A DNA stretch of 64,000 nt from Streptomyces sp. RB17 (GCF_009604455.1 NZ_WEGL01000004.1:496001-560000), one strand, 5' to 3'. Counted from the stretch's first letter, positions 45,283 to 54,435 are shown. Translations and numbers: made by a program. Notes: generated from the letters alone by a model not told the origin.

Positions 45283-45318
45283 GATGCGGGACCGGGTGCG
45301 GGACCGGATGCGGGACCG
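45283..45318 (+). repeat. Three 12-bp tandem repeats downstream of the MFS gene
   Basis: GGATGCGGGACC, GGGTGCGGGACC and GGATGCGGGACC lie head to tail, followed by a decaying GGTGCGGG-rich tract to about 45360. It is non-coding. Confidence 0.75.
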
Positions 45319-45365
45319 GGGCCGTCCGCGGGTGCGGGTCGGGTGCCGGTGCGAGTGCGGGGCGC

Positions 45366-45410
45366 CTGGTGGGCCGGTCGCGCGGTTCCCCGCGCCCCTT
45401 CGGGGCACCT
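45366..45410. repeat. Dispersed Streptomyces intergenic palindrome-type repeat
   Basis: GGTCGCGCGGTTCCCCGCGC followed by CCCTTCGGGGC. This sequence type recurs in spacers across Streptomyces genomes, and a partial relative (TACGGGGCGCGGGGAAC) is at 41165-41181 in this window. It can fold through the CCCC-TTC-GGGG arm and may help termination. Confidence 0.55.
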
Positions 45411-45473
45411 CCCGGTGAGCAGCGCCCCGGACCGGGCAGGAAACCAGTGAACGGGACCGGCAAACTGGACCCC

Positions 45474-45887
45474 ATGACGATTCACGAAAACCTCCTCGGC
45501 GGTCCGCCCCCCACCCACCTCCCCGACGACCCCGAGCCCCGCCAACAGCTCGCGGCCGGCACCGCTCCCGCGGACGTCGCCGCCAAGTACCCCACTTCCT
45601 CCCTCGCCTGGGCCCAGCTGGCGGACGAGGCGTTCGAGCGCGGCGCGGTCGTGGAGTCGTACGCCTATGCCCGTACCGGCTACCACCGCGGCCTCGACGC
45701 CCTGCGCCGGGCCGGGTGGAAGGGCCACGGCCCGGTCCCCTGGGAACACGAGCCGAACCGTGGCTTCCTGCGTGCCCTGCACGCCCTGGCCCGCGCCGCC
45801 CAGGCGATCGGCGAGCAGGAGGAGTACGAGCGCTGCTCGCAGTTCCTGAAGGACTCCTCCACGACCGCGGCCCAGACGCTGGGCTAG
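45474..45887 (+). CDS. DUF3151 family protein
   Basis: 137 aa, helical and soluble. The motifs MTIHENLLGGPPPTHLP, YPTSSLAWAQLADEAF, AYARTGYHRGLDALRRAGWK and VPWEHEPNRGFLRALHALAR match the actinobacterial DUF3151 family, whose helices resemble TPR units. The role is unknown. ATG 45474 is chosen because upstream in-frame codons lie in the GC-rich repeat spacer. Confidence 0.88.
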   Translation: MTIHENLLGGPPPTHLPDDPEPRQQLAAGTAPADVAAKYPTSSLAWAQLADEAFERGAVVESYAYARTGYHRGLDALRRAGWKGHGPVPWEHEPNRGFLRALHALARAAQAIGEQEEYERCSQFLKDSSTTAAQTLG

Positions 45888-46038
45888 CCCGACGGCAGTC
45901 CCCGGTGTGGCCCGTCTGGCAGCAGGCGGGCCTTGCCGTATCGGGGTCCATTGCGGAGGATGCCGGGTGGGGACCGGGGCCCCCGTGCCGGCATCGGCAG
46001 GGGCGGACCGCTACCCGGAGCAACAACAGGAGACAGCG

Positions 46039-46887
46039 ATGTCCCAACCGGCTCAGCAGTCCTTGCAGACTCAGGAGCCCGAGACTCCGCATCTCGATTT
46101 CGCGGGCACGACGCCGTACGAGGACTACGTCAGGGCGGACGTGCTCACCCACCTCCAGCACACCCTCTCCGACGATCCCGGAGAGATGGTCTTCCTGGTC
46201 ACGACCCAGGTCATGGAGCTGTGGTTCACCGTCATCGTCCATGAGTGGGAGACCGCCGCGGCCGCTGTGCGCGGCGACGACGTACCGACCGCGATCGCCG
46301 CGCTGAAGCGTTCCGTACGGGAACTGGAGGCCCTCAACGCCTCCTGGACGCCCCTCGGTCAGCTCACCCCGGCGCAGTTCAACGCGTACCGCTCCGCCCT
46401 CGGCGAGGGCTCCGGCTTCCAGTCGGCGATGTACCGGCGCATGGAGTTCCTGCTCGGCGAGAAGTCCGCGTCCATGCTCGTACCGCACCGCGGCGCCCCC
46501 CGCGCGCACGCGGAACTGGAGAAGGCGCTGCACGAGCCGAGCCTGTACGACGAGGTGCTGCGGCTGCTGGCCCGGCGCGGGCACACGATCCCCGCGTCCG
46601 TCCTGCACCGGGACGTCTCCCAGCGCTACGAGCCCTCCGACGCGGTCGAGCAGGCCTGGGCGGCGATCTACTCCGGCGACCAGGACGCCGAACTCGTCCG
46701 CCTGGGCGAGGCGTTGACCGACGTCGGCGAACTGGTCTGGCGCTGGCGCAACGACCACCTGGTCGCCACCCGCCGTGCGATGGGCGCCAAGCCCGGCACG
46801 GGCGGCTCGGCCGGCGTGACGTGGCTGGAGAAGCGCGCCCGCAAGAACGTGTTCCCGGAGCTGTGGACGGCGAGGTCCCATGTCTGA
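46039..46887 (+). CDS. kynA: Tryptophan 2,3-dioxygenase
   Basis: 282 aa heme protein that opens the indole ring of L-tryptophan to N-formylkynurenine. It shows LTHLQHTLSDDPGEMVFLVT and TQVMELWFTVIVHE, GSGFQSAMYRRMEFLLGEKS and AKPGTGGSAGVTWLEKRA with the GTGGS substrate loop. The heme-ligand His lies in WRWRNDHLVATRRAMG (about 234-249), two residues longer than in proteobacterial enzymes. AGGAG precedes ATG 46039. The stop overlaps the kynU start by 8 nt, so the pair is coupled. Confidence 0.94.
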   Translation: MSQPAQQSLQTQEPETPHLDFAGTTPYEDYVRADVLTHLQHTLSDDPGEMVFLVTTQVMELWFTVIVHEWETAAAAVRGDDVPTAIAALKRSVRELEALNASWTPLGQLTPAQFNAYRSALGEGSGFQSAMYRRMEFLLGEKSASMLVPHRGAPRAHAELEKALHEPSLYDEVLRLLARRGHTIPASVLHRDVSQRYEPSDAVEQAWAAIYSGDQDAELVRLGEALTDVGELVWRWRNDHLVATRRAMGAKPGTGGSAGVTWLEKRARKNVFPELWTARSHV

Positions 46888-48064
46888 GCCGGTACTGGAG
46901 GCGGAGAAGCTGGACGAGGCCGACGGGCTCGCACAGCTCAGGTCCCGCTTCGTCCTCGACGAGGTGATCTACCTCGACGGAAACTCCCTGGGCGCCCTCC
47001 CCGCGAACGTCCCCGACCGCGTGGCCGACGTGGTCCGCCGCCAGTGGGGCGAACTGCGCATCCGTTCCTGGGAGGAGAGCGGCTGGTGGACCGCCCCCGA
47101 GCGGATCGGCGACCGGATCGCCCCGCTGGTCGGCGCCGCGGCCGGGCAGATCGTCGTGGGCGACTCCACAAGTGTCAACGTGTTCAAGGCACTGGTGGCC
47201 GCCGTACGGATGGCGGGCGAGGACCGTACCGAGATCCTGGTGGACGCCACGACGTTCCCCACGGACGGCTACATCGCCGAGTCGGCGGCCCGGCTGACCG
47301 GCCGCACCCTGCGTGCCGTGACCCCGTCGCGAGTGCCGGGGGAGCTGAGCGGCCGTACGGCGGCGGTGCTGCTGAACCATGTCGACTACCGCACGGGCCG
47401 CCTGCACGACCTGCCGGGGCTGACCGCCGCGATCCACGCCGCCGGCGCCCTCGCGGTCTGGGACCTGTGCCACAGCGCGGGCGCGCTGCCGGTGGGGCTG
47501 GACGAGCACGGGGTCGACCTGGCGATCGGCTGCACGTACAAGTACCTGAACGGCGGCCCGGGTTCCCCGGCGTACCTGTACGTCCGCCGCGATCTCCAGC
47601 CCCGCTTCGACTCCCCGCTGCCCGGCTGGAACTCGCACACCGATCCCTTCGGCATGAGCCCGTCGTACGCCCCGGCACCGGGCGCCCTGCGCGGCCGCGT
47701 GGGCACCCCGGACATCCTGTCGATGCTGGCCCTGGAGGCGGCCCTGGACGTCTGGGACGACGTGTCCGTCTCCGCCGTCCGCGCCAAGTCCCTCGCGCTG
47801 ACGGACTTCTTCCTGCGGTGCGTGCGGGCGTACACCGAGCCGGGTCGCGTGGAGTCCGTGACCCCCGAGCGGCACGAGGAACGCGGCAGCCAGGTCGCCC
47901 TGCGCTGCGACGACGCGGGCGAGGTGATGAAACGCCTGATCGCCCGGGGCGTCGTGGGCGACTTCCGGCACCCCGACGTCCTCCGCTTCGGTTTCACCCC
48001 GCTGTACGTCACCTTCGCCGAGACGGAGCGGGCGGCCCGGATCCTGGCCGAGGAACTGGCGTAG
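46880..48064 (+). CDS. kynU: Kynureninase
   Basis: 394 aa, PLP fold-type I. It hydrolyses kynurenine to anthranilate and alanine. YLDGNSLGALP (about 31-41), SVNVFKALVAA, LNHVDYRTGRLHDL, VWDLCHSAGALPV and the PLP-lysine motif IGCTYKYLNGGPGSPAYLYV (about 214-233) are all present. It starts inside the end of kynA. The product anthranilate can feed tryptophan, phenazine or quinolone-type routes; a link to a particular secondary metabolite is not shown here. Confidence 0.95.
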   Translation: MSEPVLEAEKLDEADGLAQLRSRFVLDEVIYLDGNSLGALPANVPDRVADVVRRQWGELRIRSWEESGWWTAPERIGDRIAPLVGAAAGQIVVGDSTSVNVFKALVAAVRMAGEDRTEILVDATTFPTDGYIAESAARLTGRTLRAVTPSRVPGELSGRTAAVLLNHVDYRTGRLHDLPGLTAAIHAAGALAVWDLCHSAGALPVGLDEHGVDLAIGCTYKYLNGGPGSPAYLYVRRDLQPRFDSPLPGWNSHTDPFGMSPSYAPAPGALRGRVGTPDILSMLALEAALDVWDDVSVSAVRAKSLALTDFFLRCVRAYTEPGRVESVTPERHEERGSQVALRCDDAGEVMKRLIARGVVGDFRHPDVLRFGFTPLYVTFAETERAARILAEELA

Positions 48065-48128
48065 GGGGAGGGGCTGGGGGACCTAGGGGGAGAGGCCTGG
48101 GGGAGGGGCCTGGGGGAGGGGCCTGGGT
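48063..48128 (+). repeat. G-run tandem tract after kynU
   Basis: Repeats of GGCCTGGGGGAGG give at least eight G runs of four or five within 66 nt, immediately after the kynU stop. The transcript or the coding strand could form a G-quadruplex. Confidence 0.7.
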
Positions 48129-48147
48129 GCCTGGAAGCAGCGGGAGG

Positions 48148-48174
48148 CCCGGGAGGGGCACCCCCTCTCCCGGG
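48148..48174 (+). terminator. Terminator of kynA-kynU
   Basis: CCCGGGAG (48148-48155) pairs with CTCCCGGG (48167-48174) around a GGGGCACCCCC apex that extends the stem. Confidence 0.75.
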
Positions 48175-48339
48175 CCCGCCCCCTGGCGTTTCCCTACAGA
48201 ACCGTTTATTCCTCACCGTGCGTGACATCCCCATGTCCCCGCACGTCACCGGCCTGATACCGTCCCGCCATCGGCGAACGAAGATTCCCCACCCGGTCCG
48301 CCAGACGCCAAAAAGGTTCCATCGCTGAGAGGTTGGAGC

Positions 48340-49239
48340 ATGCCGGACGACGCCGCAGCAGCCCGCGCCGCCGCAGAAGAGGAGTCGGCCTTCTCGCATC
48401 CGCCGGTCGACCCCGATGTCACCTCCGCGTACGGCAGCCACCCCGACCAGGTGATCGACTTCTACGCCCCGCGGTCCACCACGGACTCCCTGGCCCCTCT
48501 GGTGGTGGTCCTGCACGGCGGCGCCTGGCGCGCCCGCTACGACCGCCGCCACATCACCCCCTTCGCGGACTACCTGGCCCGCCGGGGCTTCGCCGTGGCC
48601 AACGTCGAGTACCGGCGCGGCGGCGACGCCCTGATCCCCGGGCAGAACAAGGGTGACGGCGGTGAGGCCACCCCGCCGGCCGGCCGCTGGCCCGACACCT
48701 TCGACGACATCGCGGCCGCCCTGGACGCTCTGCCCGCTCTGGTCCGGCAGGCGGTCCCGCAGGCCGACCCCCGCCGTACGGTGCTGACGGGTCACTCGGC
48801 AGGCGGCCACCTGGCGCTGTGGGCGGCGGCCCGCCACGTCCTCCCGCCGGGCACCCCCTGGCGCACCGACGGCCCGCCCCCCCTGCGCGGTGTCGTGGCC
48901 CTGGCGCCGATCGCGGACTTCGAGGTGGCGGAGAAGCTGGACGTCTGCGGCAACGCGAGCCTGCAACTCCTCGGCGGTCACGGCACCTTCGCCGAGCGCC
49001 GCCCCTATGCCGACCCCGTCCTGCTCCTGCCGACGGGCATCGCGACGACGCTCGTCCAGGGCCGTTCGGACCTGGAGGTGCCGCAGGCGGTGGCCGAGTC
49101 GTACGCGGACGCGGCAGCGAAGGCCGGTGAAGTGGTGGGCCTGACGCTGCTGGAGGACGTCGGTCATTTCCCGCTCATCGACCCGGCGGCGGACGCGTGC
49201 GCGGTGGTGGCGGAGGAGATCGCTCAACTGGCCTGGTGA
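48340..49239 (+). CDS. Alpha/beta hydrolase, probable kynurenine formamidase
   Basis: 299 aa. HGGAW (oxyanion hole, about 65-69), GHSAGGHLALW with the nucleophile Ser (about 150), and a late GHFPLIDP His complete an esterase-type alpha/beta hydrolase. HGGAW + GHSAGG is the pattern of KynB-like formamidases, and the gene lies just after kynA-kynU, so hydrolysis of N-formylkynurenine is the likely job. As I recall, S. coelicolor has the same three-gene group for this pathway. ATG 48340 follows GAGAGGTTGGAGC. It has its own promoter region after the kynU terminator. Confidence 0.85.
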   Translation: MPDDAAAARAAAEEESAFSHPPVDPDVTSAYGSHPDQVIDFYAPRSTTDSLAPLVVVLHGGAWRARYDRRHITPFADYLARRGFAVANVEYRRGGDALIPGQNKGDGGEATPPAGRWPDTFDDIAAALDALPALVRQAVPQADPRRTVLTGHSAGGHLALWAAARHVLPPGTPWRTDGPPPLRGVVALAPIADFEVAEKLDVCGNASLQLLGGHGTFAERRPYADPVLLLPTGIATTLVQGRSDLEVPQAVAESYADAAAKAGEVVGLTLLEDVGHFPLIDPAADACAVVAEEIAQLAW

Positions 49240-49439
49240 CAGGGGGGTGTCCGGCACCGGCGGCCGTCACCTGTGAACGTCCGGGGCGGACCCGTGCGGG
49301 ACGGCCCCGGTGATACCCGTAATACCTGAGAGCTACCCCGCAGAACGGTTCCCTGGCGGGACGCCGACGACACGCCCCGATCCATAACTTCCTTCTCGGA
49401 CAAGCCCGATGGCCGGGCAATCTGAAAGGAAGCCCGCCC

Positions 49440-50936
49440 ATGGGGCACACCCAGCACAGCACCCACCCACACCCACCGACGAACGCTGCTTCCCCTTCGA
49501 CGGATCAGCACTCGCCGACGGCGGTGGGGCCCCAGGGGGGCCACGGGCACCGGCGGACGAACGTCGCTTCCCCTTCTACTGCCCCGCTGCCGCTGCCGCT
49601 GCCGCTGCCGGCCGTGGCGGTGGCGCCCCACGAGGGCCTCCCGCACCGGCCGATGAAAGCCGCTCCCTCTTCCACGCCCCCGCCGGCGGCGGTCGTGCCC
49701 CAGGGGCGCCACCCGCACCCGACGACGAAGACCGCTTCCCCTTCCACGGCCCCGCCGACGGCGATCGTGCCCCAGGGGAGCCATGGGCACGGGCCGGCGA
49801 AAGCCGCTTCCCCTTCCACGGCCCCGCAGCCGCCGGCGGCGATTGCACCGCACGGGGGCCACCTGTACCCGACGACGGAAGCGGCACGGGTGCTGCGGGT
49901 GGGAGCACGGACCCGGCCGAAGGCCGGGGCCCCGCCCACCGACCCGCCGCCGAACCCGGACGGCCCGCCAACCACCCGCCGCCCCCGCAAGGGCCTCCGC
50001 ACGCTCCTCGCCACCCTCCTCACCGCAGCCATAGCCGCCCCCCTCTCCGGCGCCGCCCGCCCCCAGATCCCGGCCCCGGCCCCGGCCACCCTCCCCCCGA
50101 TCACGGCGACGACCCTCCAGACGACCTACGCCGCCAACCGTGCCAACGCCACTCGTGCCGCCGACATGGCCGACGCGCACGGCGACACCCACCGCGCCGC
50201 CGCCGACCGCACCCTGGCCGCCCCGTCCCGCCATCTCCTCACCTTCGACGGCCGGGGCGCCGGCCAGGCCACGGAGGTGCTCGGCGACCTCGCCCACGCC
50301 GACCACATCGCCGTCCTGGTTCCCGGCTCGGACACCTCCCTGGACACCTACGCCCGCTTCCACAAGGCGGCCGCCGCCCTGTACACGGACCTCACGCACC
50401 GCGCGCCGCGAGGCACCCGCACCGCGGTCGTCGCCTGGCTCGGCTACGAGACCCCGGCGACGGTCAGCACCACGGTGACCACAACCACCCGCGCCAAGGA
50501 GGCCGCCCCCCACCTGCGCGCCTTCGTACGCGATCTGCGCGCCGCAGCGAAACCGCGGGCGCATCTCTCCCTCCTCTGCCACTCCTACGGCACCGTCGTC
50601 TGCGGCCGGGCCGCTCAAGGCCTGGAAGCCGACGACATCGTCCTGATCGGCAGCCCCGGCACCGGCGCGGACACCGCCACGGCCCTGCACACGCACGCCC
50701 GAATCTGGGCGGCCCGCGGCAGCGAGGACTGGATCGCGCGTGTGCCGCACGTCAGCGCCACCTTCTTCGGCACCACGGTCGGTTTCGGCACCGACCCGGT
50801 CTCTCACGCCTTCGGCGCCCGGATCTTCGACGCCGGTGACGCCAACCACAGCGGCTACTTCACCCCGGGCTCGGCCTCCCTCACCAACCTGGCCCGAATC
50901 ACCCTCGCGGACCCCCCGGAGGCCCCCCATGCCTGA
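49440..50936 (+). CDS. DUF1023 alpha/beta hydrolase with repetitive N-terminus
   Basis: 498 aa. Residues 1-150 are Pro/Ala/Ser/Thr/His-rich and built from in-frame units around AASPSTAP and (V/A)PQG(G/S)HGH, 24 to 32 residues long. A single hydrophobic helix (LRTLLATLLTAAIAAPLSGA) is near 185-204, so this is a type II membrane protein. The catalytic domain is Abhydrolase_8/DUF1023: HIAVLVPGSDTSLDTYARFH, TAVVAWLGYETP, and LCHSYGTVVCG with the nucleophile Ser. AAGGA lies nine nt before ATG 49440. The stop overlaps the acyltransferase start. Confidence 0.82.
   Translation: MGHTQHSTHPHPPTNAASPSTDQHSPTAVGPQGGHGHRRTNVASPSTAPLPLPLPLPAVAVAPHEGLPHRPMKAAPSSTPPPAAVVPQGRHPHPTTKTASPSTAPPTAIVPQGSHGHGPAKAASPSTAPQPPAAIAPHGGHLYPTTEAARVLRVGARTRPKAGAPPTDPPPNPDGPPTTRRPRKGLRTLLATLLTAAIAAPLSGAARPQIPAPAPATLPPITATTLQTTYAANRANATRAADMADAHGDTHRAAADRTLAAPSRHLLTFDGRGAGQATEVLGDLAHADHIAVLVPGSDTSLDTYARFHKAAAALYTDLTHRAPRGTRTAVVAWLGYETPATVSTTVTTTTRAKEAAPHLRAFVRDLRAAAKPRAHLSLLCHSYGTVVCGRAAQGLEADDIVLIGSPGTGADTATALHTHARIWAARGSEDWIARVPHVSATFFGTTVGFGTDPVSHAFGARIFDAGDANHSGYFTPGSASLTNLARITLADPPEAPHA
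49488..49830 (+). repeat. 72- to 96-bp in-frame repeats in the DUF1023 gene
   Basis: The marker GCTTCCCCTT(C/T) recurs at 49488, 49566, 49662 (as GCTCCCTCTT), 49734 and 49806. Spacings are 78, 96, 72 and 72 bp, all multiples of three. A second marker, GTGCCCCAGGGG with CACGGGCAC-like flanks, accompanies each unit. Confidence 0.75.
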
Positions 50937-52248
50937 TCCGACGCCAACCGCGCCCCACAACAACACACCGACCCCGGCCCCACCCATCACAGCTCCTCGA
51001 GCGGCCCGCCAGCCGCCGACGGCACCCCGCACCCGAAAGCGGCCCCGCGCCCTCCACCCCCGCCACCCCCTCCACTCCCTCCGCCACTCCGCCCGCCGCG
51101 TCGACACCCTCACCCCCGCCTCCCGTGACCGCGCCGTCGACGCCCTGCGCGCGATCGCGATCCTCGGCGTCGTCCTGGGCCACTGGCTGGTGACCGCACT
51201 GGTGGCCAAGGACGCCGGGCTGCACACCACGAGCCCGCTGCAGCACATGCCCTGGCTGGCCCCGATCTCCTGGCTGTTCCAGACCCTGGCCGTGTTCTTC
51301 CTGGTCGGCGGCCATGTGGCCACCCGAAGCCTCGCCACCGCCCGCGACAGAGGCGAGACCTACGATTCCTGGCTGCGCACCCGCCTGACCCGCCTGCTGC
51401 GCCCGGTGGCCGCACTCCTGTGCCTGTGGGCGGTGGCCGTCACGGCCCTCCTGCTGACCGGCACCCCGCTCGCCACCATCGAGACCCTGCTCAAGCTGGC
51501 CCTGTCACCGCTGTGGTTCCTGCTGGTCTTCGCCGCTCTGACGGCCGCCACCCCGCTCCTCACCCGCCTCAACCCGCTCTGGCCCCTGGCCGTCGTCCTG
51601 CACGTGGACCTGCTCCGCTTCGGCCTGCACACCGGCCCGTCCTGGCTCGGCTGGCTGAACCTCCCGGCGGGTTGGCTGGTCCCGTACACCCTGGGCGCGG
51701 CCTGGACCCGGGGCGAGCTGGACGGCCGCCGCGCGGCCCGGGTCCTGTTCCTCGGCGGTACGGCGGCCACGGCCGTCCTCGTCGGCTGCGCCGGTTACCC
51801 GGCGTCCATGGTCGGCGTCCCCGGCGCGAGGATCTCCAACCTCGACCCCCCGACCCTGGCGGCCGTCACCTTCGGCCTGGCCCAGTGCGGGCTCGCCCTC
51901 CTCCTCCGCGACCGCCTGCGCCGCGCGATGGCCCGCCCGCTGCTCTGGGCGGCGGTGGCCCTGGTCAACCTCTCCGCGATGACGATCTACCTGTGGCACC
52001 AGACGGCCATGATGGCCACGACGGCCACCGGTCTCCTGGCCGGCCGGCTGCCCGGCCTGCACACCTCACCCGACTCCCTGGGCTGGGTGACGTACCGCCT
52101 CGCCTGGCTCCCCGCCTTCGGCCTGGTCCTCGCCCTGTGCTGGACGACCTTCCGCCACCACGAACAGGGCCCCCGCCGCCCCCGAAACCGCAGGTCCCAT
52201 GTGGTCCGCCGCCATCTGCCCCCAGCGAAGAAGCCACGCAATGCCTAG
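50929..52248 (+). CDS. Acyltransferase-3 family membrane protein
   Basis: 439 aa. After a ~65-residue Pro/Arg-rich cytoplasmic leader come about ten membrane helices. DRAVDALRAIAILGVVLGHW holds the family His, AVFFLVGGHVATRS and RTRLTRLLRPVA follow, and AMTIYLWHQTAMM is the usual late motif. These proteins acylate surface sugars or lipids. The ATG overlaps the DUF1023 stop (GGAGG just upstream), and its own stop overlaps the first kinase gene, so the run reads as one operon. Confidence 0.88.
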   Translation: MPDPTPTAPHNNTPTPAPPITAPRAARQPPTAPRTRKRPRALHPRHPLHSLRHSARRVDTLTPASRDRAVDALRAIAILGVVLGHWLVTALVAKDAGLHTTSPLQHMPWLAPISWLFQTLAVFFLVGGHVATRSLATARDRGETYDSWLRTRLTRLLRPVAALLCLWAVAVTALLLTGTPLATIETLLKLALSPLWFLLVFAALTAATPLLTRLNPLWPLAVVLHVDLLRFGLHTGPSWLGWLNLPAGWLVPYTLGAAWTRGELDGRRAARVLFLGGTAATAVLVGCAGYPASMVGVPGARISNLDPPTLAAVTFGLAQCGLALLLRDRLRRAMARPLLWAAVALVNLSAMTIYLWHQTAMMATTATGLLAGRLPGLHTSPDSLGWVTYRLAWLPAFGLVLALCWTTFRHHEQGPRRPRNRRSHVVRRHLPPAKKPRNA

Positions 52249-53758
52249 TGTTGACCTCGTGACGCCCGCGGCCGCCGACGGTGAGAACGCCCCCCAGGGG
52301 CCACCGGTACCCGACCACGCCCCCACGACCGTCGGCGCACCCTCCTCCAAGGCCGCCCGGCGCCGCCTGCGCGCCTGGCTCGGCGAGAACCCCGCGCCGA
52401 ACTCACCGCCCTACTCCCGGCACCGCTGGGTCCGCCTCCTCACCTATCTCCTCGTCGGCTACCTGGCCCTGGGCGTCGCCCTCGGCGGCGGCGAGGAGCT
52501 GGCCAACAGCTACGGCCTCACCACGGCCGTGGCGTTCTTCAGCTCGTTCCTCCAGGCCGCCGCCGTCGTCCTCGCCCTGTGGCGGCCGGTGCCGGCCTGG
52601 GTCCTGTCCCTGACCGGCGCCGTCGCCACCGCGCTGCTCGCCCGCCGGCAGCTGACGACACCGACGCTCCGGCTGCCCGGCCCCGACTGGCCCTGGAGCA
52701 CGCCCGTCCTGCTGGCCCACATGGCCGTACTCCTGCTCCTCGCCCTGCGCTGCCGGTTCCGTGCCACGGTCGCCGCGCTCGTCACGACCTCCCTGGCGAC
52801 CGCAGTCGTGGAGGGCGGTATAGGAGCGCTGCGTTACTCCCCGACGGGCATCACCGCCGTCGGCCTGTTCGCGATCTCCACCGCCATCGGCGCCGCCCTG
52901 CGCAGCCGCGGCGAGGCCCGTACGGAACTGGTCCAGCAGACGACGATCACCGCCGAGGAACGGGCCCGGCGCACGCTCCTGGAGGAGCGCAGCCGTATAG
53001 CGCGCGAGCTGCACGACGTGGTCGCCCACCACATGTCGGTGATCTCGATCCAGGCCCAGGTGGCCCCGCACCTGGTGGAGAACCCCTCCGAGGAGCTGAA
53101 GGAGAACCTCGCCGGCATCCGCAGCAACGCCCTCGAGGCCCTGACCGAGTTGCGCCGGGTCCTCGGGGTGCTGCGGTCGGAGGGCCCGGACGACCCCGAG
53201 GCCGTCGAGGAGATCCACCGGCTGTCCGCCCCCGGTACCGGCCGGGCCCCCGATGCCCCGCAGCCGGATCTCGCCCGCCTGGACGCCCTGATCGAGAACA
53301 CCAGGGCGGCCGGCCTGGACGTGGTGAAGGCGGTGGAGGGCGAGCCGCGCGGCTATCCGCCGGGCGTGGAGCTGTCGGCGTACCGGATCGTCCAGGAGGC
53401 CCTGAGCAACGTCCTGCGGCACGCCCCCGGCGCGAGGGTCACCGTGGATGTCCTCCACCACCCCCACGGGATATGCGTGGACATCACCAACTCCCGGCCC
53501 AGCCGTCCGGTGCCGCCGTCCCCGGGCAGCGGTCACGGTCTGCTCGGCATGCGGGAGCGGGCCGCGATGCTGGGCGGGCACGTCGTCGCGCGGCAGGAGC
53601 AGGGAGGCGGATTCCGGGTGACCGCGTTCCTCCCGCGTGACGGCACCCCGGTGTCGGCCGACCTCGCCCTGCCCGCCGTGCTCCGGCGGCAGCTGCCATC
53701 CGGCTCCACCCCTGATCCGTACCCGCCCGAGCCCCCGACAGGAGAACAGGACACATGA
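52241..53758 (+). CDS. NarL-type sensor histidine kinase 1
   Basis: 505 aa. Residues 1-60 are disordered. About five membrane helices span ~65-225, and a HisKA_3 dimerisation domain has the phospho-His in RIARELHDVVAHHMSV (about 257). A short HATPase follows with VEGEPRGYPPGVELSAYRIV, QEALSNVLRHAPGA and GSGHGLLGMRERAAMLGG. No extracellular sensor domain is present, so it senses in or near the membrane. ATG 52241 overlaps the acyltransferase stop; the stop overlaps RR1 (ATGA). It is a paralogue of HK2. Confidence 0.92.
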   Translation: MPSVDLVTPAAADGENAPQGPPVPDHAPTTVGAPSSKAARRRLRAWLGENPAPNSPPYSRHRWVRLLTYLLVGYLALGVALGGGEELANSYGLTTAVAFFSSFLQAAAVVLALWRPVPAWVLSLTGAVATALLARRQLTTPTLRLPGPDWPWSTPVLLAHMAVLLLLALRCRFRATVAALVTTSLATAVVEGGIGALRYSPTGITAVGLFAISTAIGAALRSRGEARTELVQQTTITAEERARRTLLEERSRIARELHDVVAHHMSVISIQAQVAPHLVENPSEELKENLAGIRSNALEALTELRRVLGVLRSEGPDDPEAVEEIHRLSAPGTGRAPDAPQPDLARLDALIENTRAAGLDVVKAVEGEPRGYPPGVELSAYRIVQEALSNVLRHAPGARVTVDVLHHPHGICVDITNSRPSRPVPPSPGSGHGLLGMRERAAMLGGHVVARQEQGGGFRVTAFLPRDGTPVSADLALPAVLRRQLPSGSTPDPYPPEPPTGEQDT

Positions 53759-54435
53759 CGAGCGGCGCCGGTCCCATCCGCGTACTCATCGCCGACGACC
53801 AGGAGATGGTCCGGCAGGGTTTCACCGTGCTGCTCAATGCCCAGCCCGGTATCGAGGTGGTCGGCCAGGCGGTGGACGGTCTGGACGCGATCGCGCAGAC
53901 CGCCGAGCTGTCCCCGGACGTGGTGCTGATGGACATCCGGATGCCCGAACTCGGCGGCATCGACGCGACCCGCCGGATCACCGCCGAGCGTCCCGCCATC
54001 AAGGTGCTGGTACTGACCACGTTCGACCTGGACGAGTACGTGTACGACGCACTGCGGGCCGGCGCCTCCGGCTTTCTGCTCAAGGACGCCTCCGCGGACA
54101 AGCTGGCCGAGGCGGTCCGGGTCGTGGCCGCGGGCGACGCCCTGCTCGCGCCCGGTGTCACCCGCCGTCTCATCGCCCAGTTCTCCCGTTTGGACGCCGG
54201 CCCCCGGGCCCCGCTCAAGCAGCGCGTCGGCGAGCTCACCGAGCGGGAGACGGAGGTGCTGGCGCTGATCGCGCAGGGCCTGTCGAACGCGGAGATCGCC
54301 GAGCGGCTGGTCGTGGCCGAGCAGACCGTGAAGACGCACGTGGGCCGGATCCTGGTGAAGCTGGGCCTGCGCGACCGTACGCAGGCGGCGGTCTTCGCCT
54401 ACGAGTCCGGGGTGGTCCGCCCCGGCGGCCAGTGA
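53755..54435 (+). CDS. NarL/FixJ response regulator 1
   Basis: 226 aa. The receiver domain has the phospho-acceptor Asp in VVLMDIRMPELGG (about 60), switch Thr in VLVLTTFD, and the Lys in GFLLKDA. The C-terminal LuxR HTH is LTERETEVLALIAQGLSNAE then IAERLVVAEQTVKTHVGRIL. It starts as ATGA on the HK1 stop. It is a DNA-binding regulator with unknown targets, probably including this operon. Confidence 0.95.
   Translation: MTSGAGPIRVLIADDQEMVRQGFTVLLNAQPGIEVVGQAVDGLDAIAQTAELSPDVVLMDIRMPELGGIDATRRITAERPAIKVLVLTTFDLDEYVYDALRAGASGFLLKDASADKLAEAVRVVAAGDALLAPGVTRRLIAQFSRLDAGPRAPLKQRVGELTERETEVLALIAQGLSNAEIAERLVVAEQTVKTHVGRILVKLGLRDRTQAAVFAYESGVVRPGGQ

Noticed and set aside
45210..45473. 88-residue N-terminal extension of the DUF3151 protein
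   Set aside because: It is translated from the 12-bp repeats and the dispersed Streptomyces intergenic element; the family starts at the Met at 45474.
49409..50839. Alternative frame with repeated RFPFHGPA motifs
   Set aside because: It shares the repeats only because units are multiples of three. Beyond the repeats it turns into Arg/Pro-rich noise, while the frame at 49440 has the ribosome site and the DUF1023 domain.
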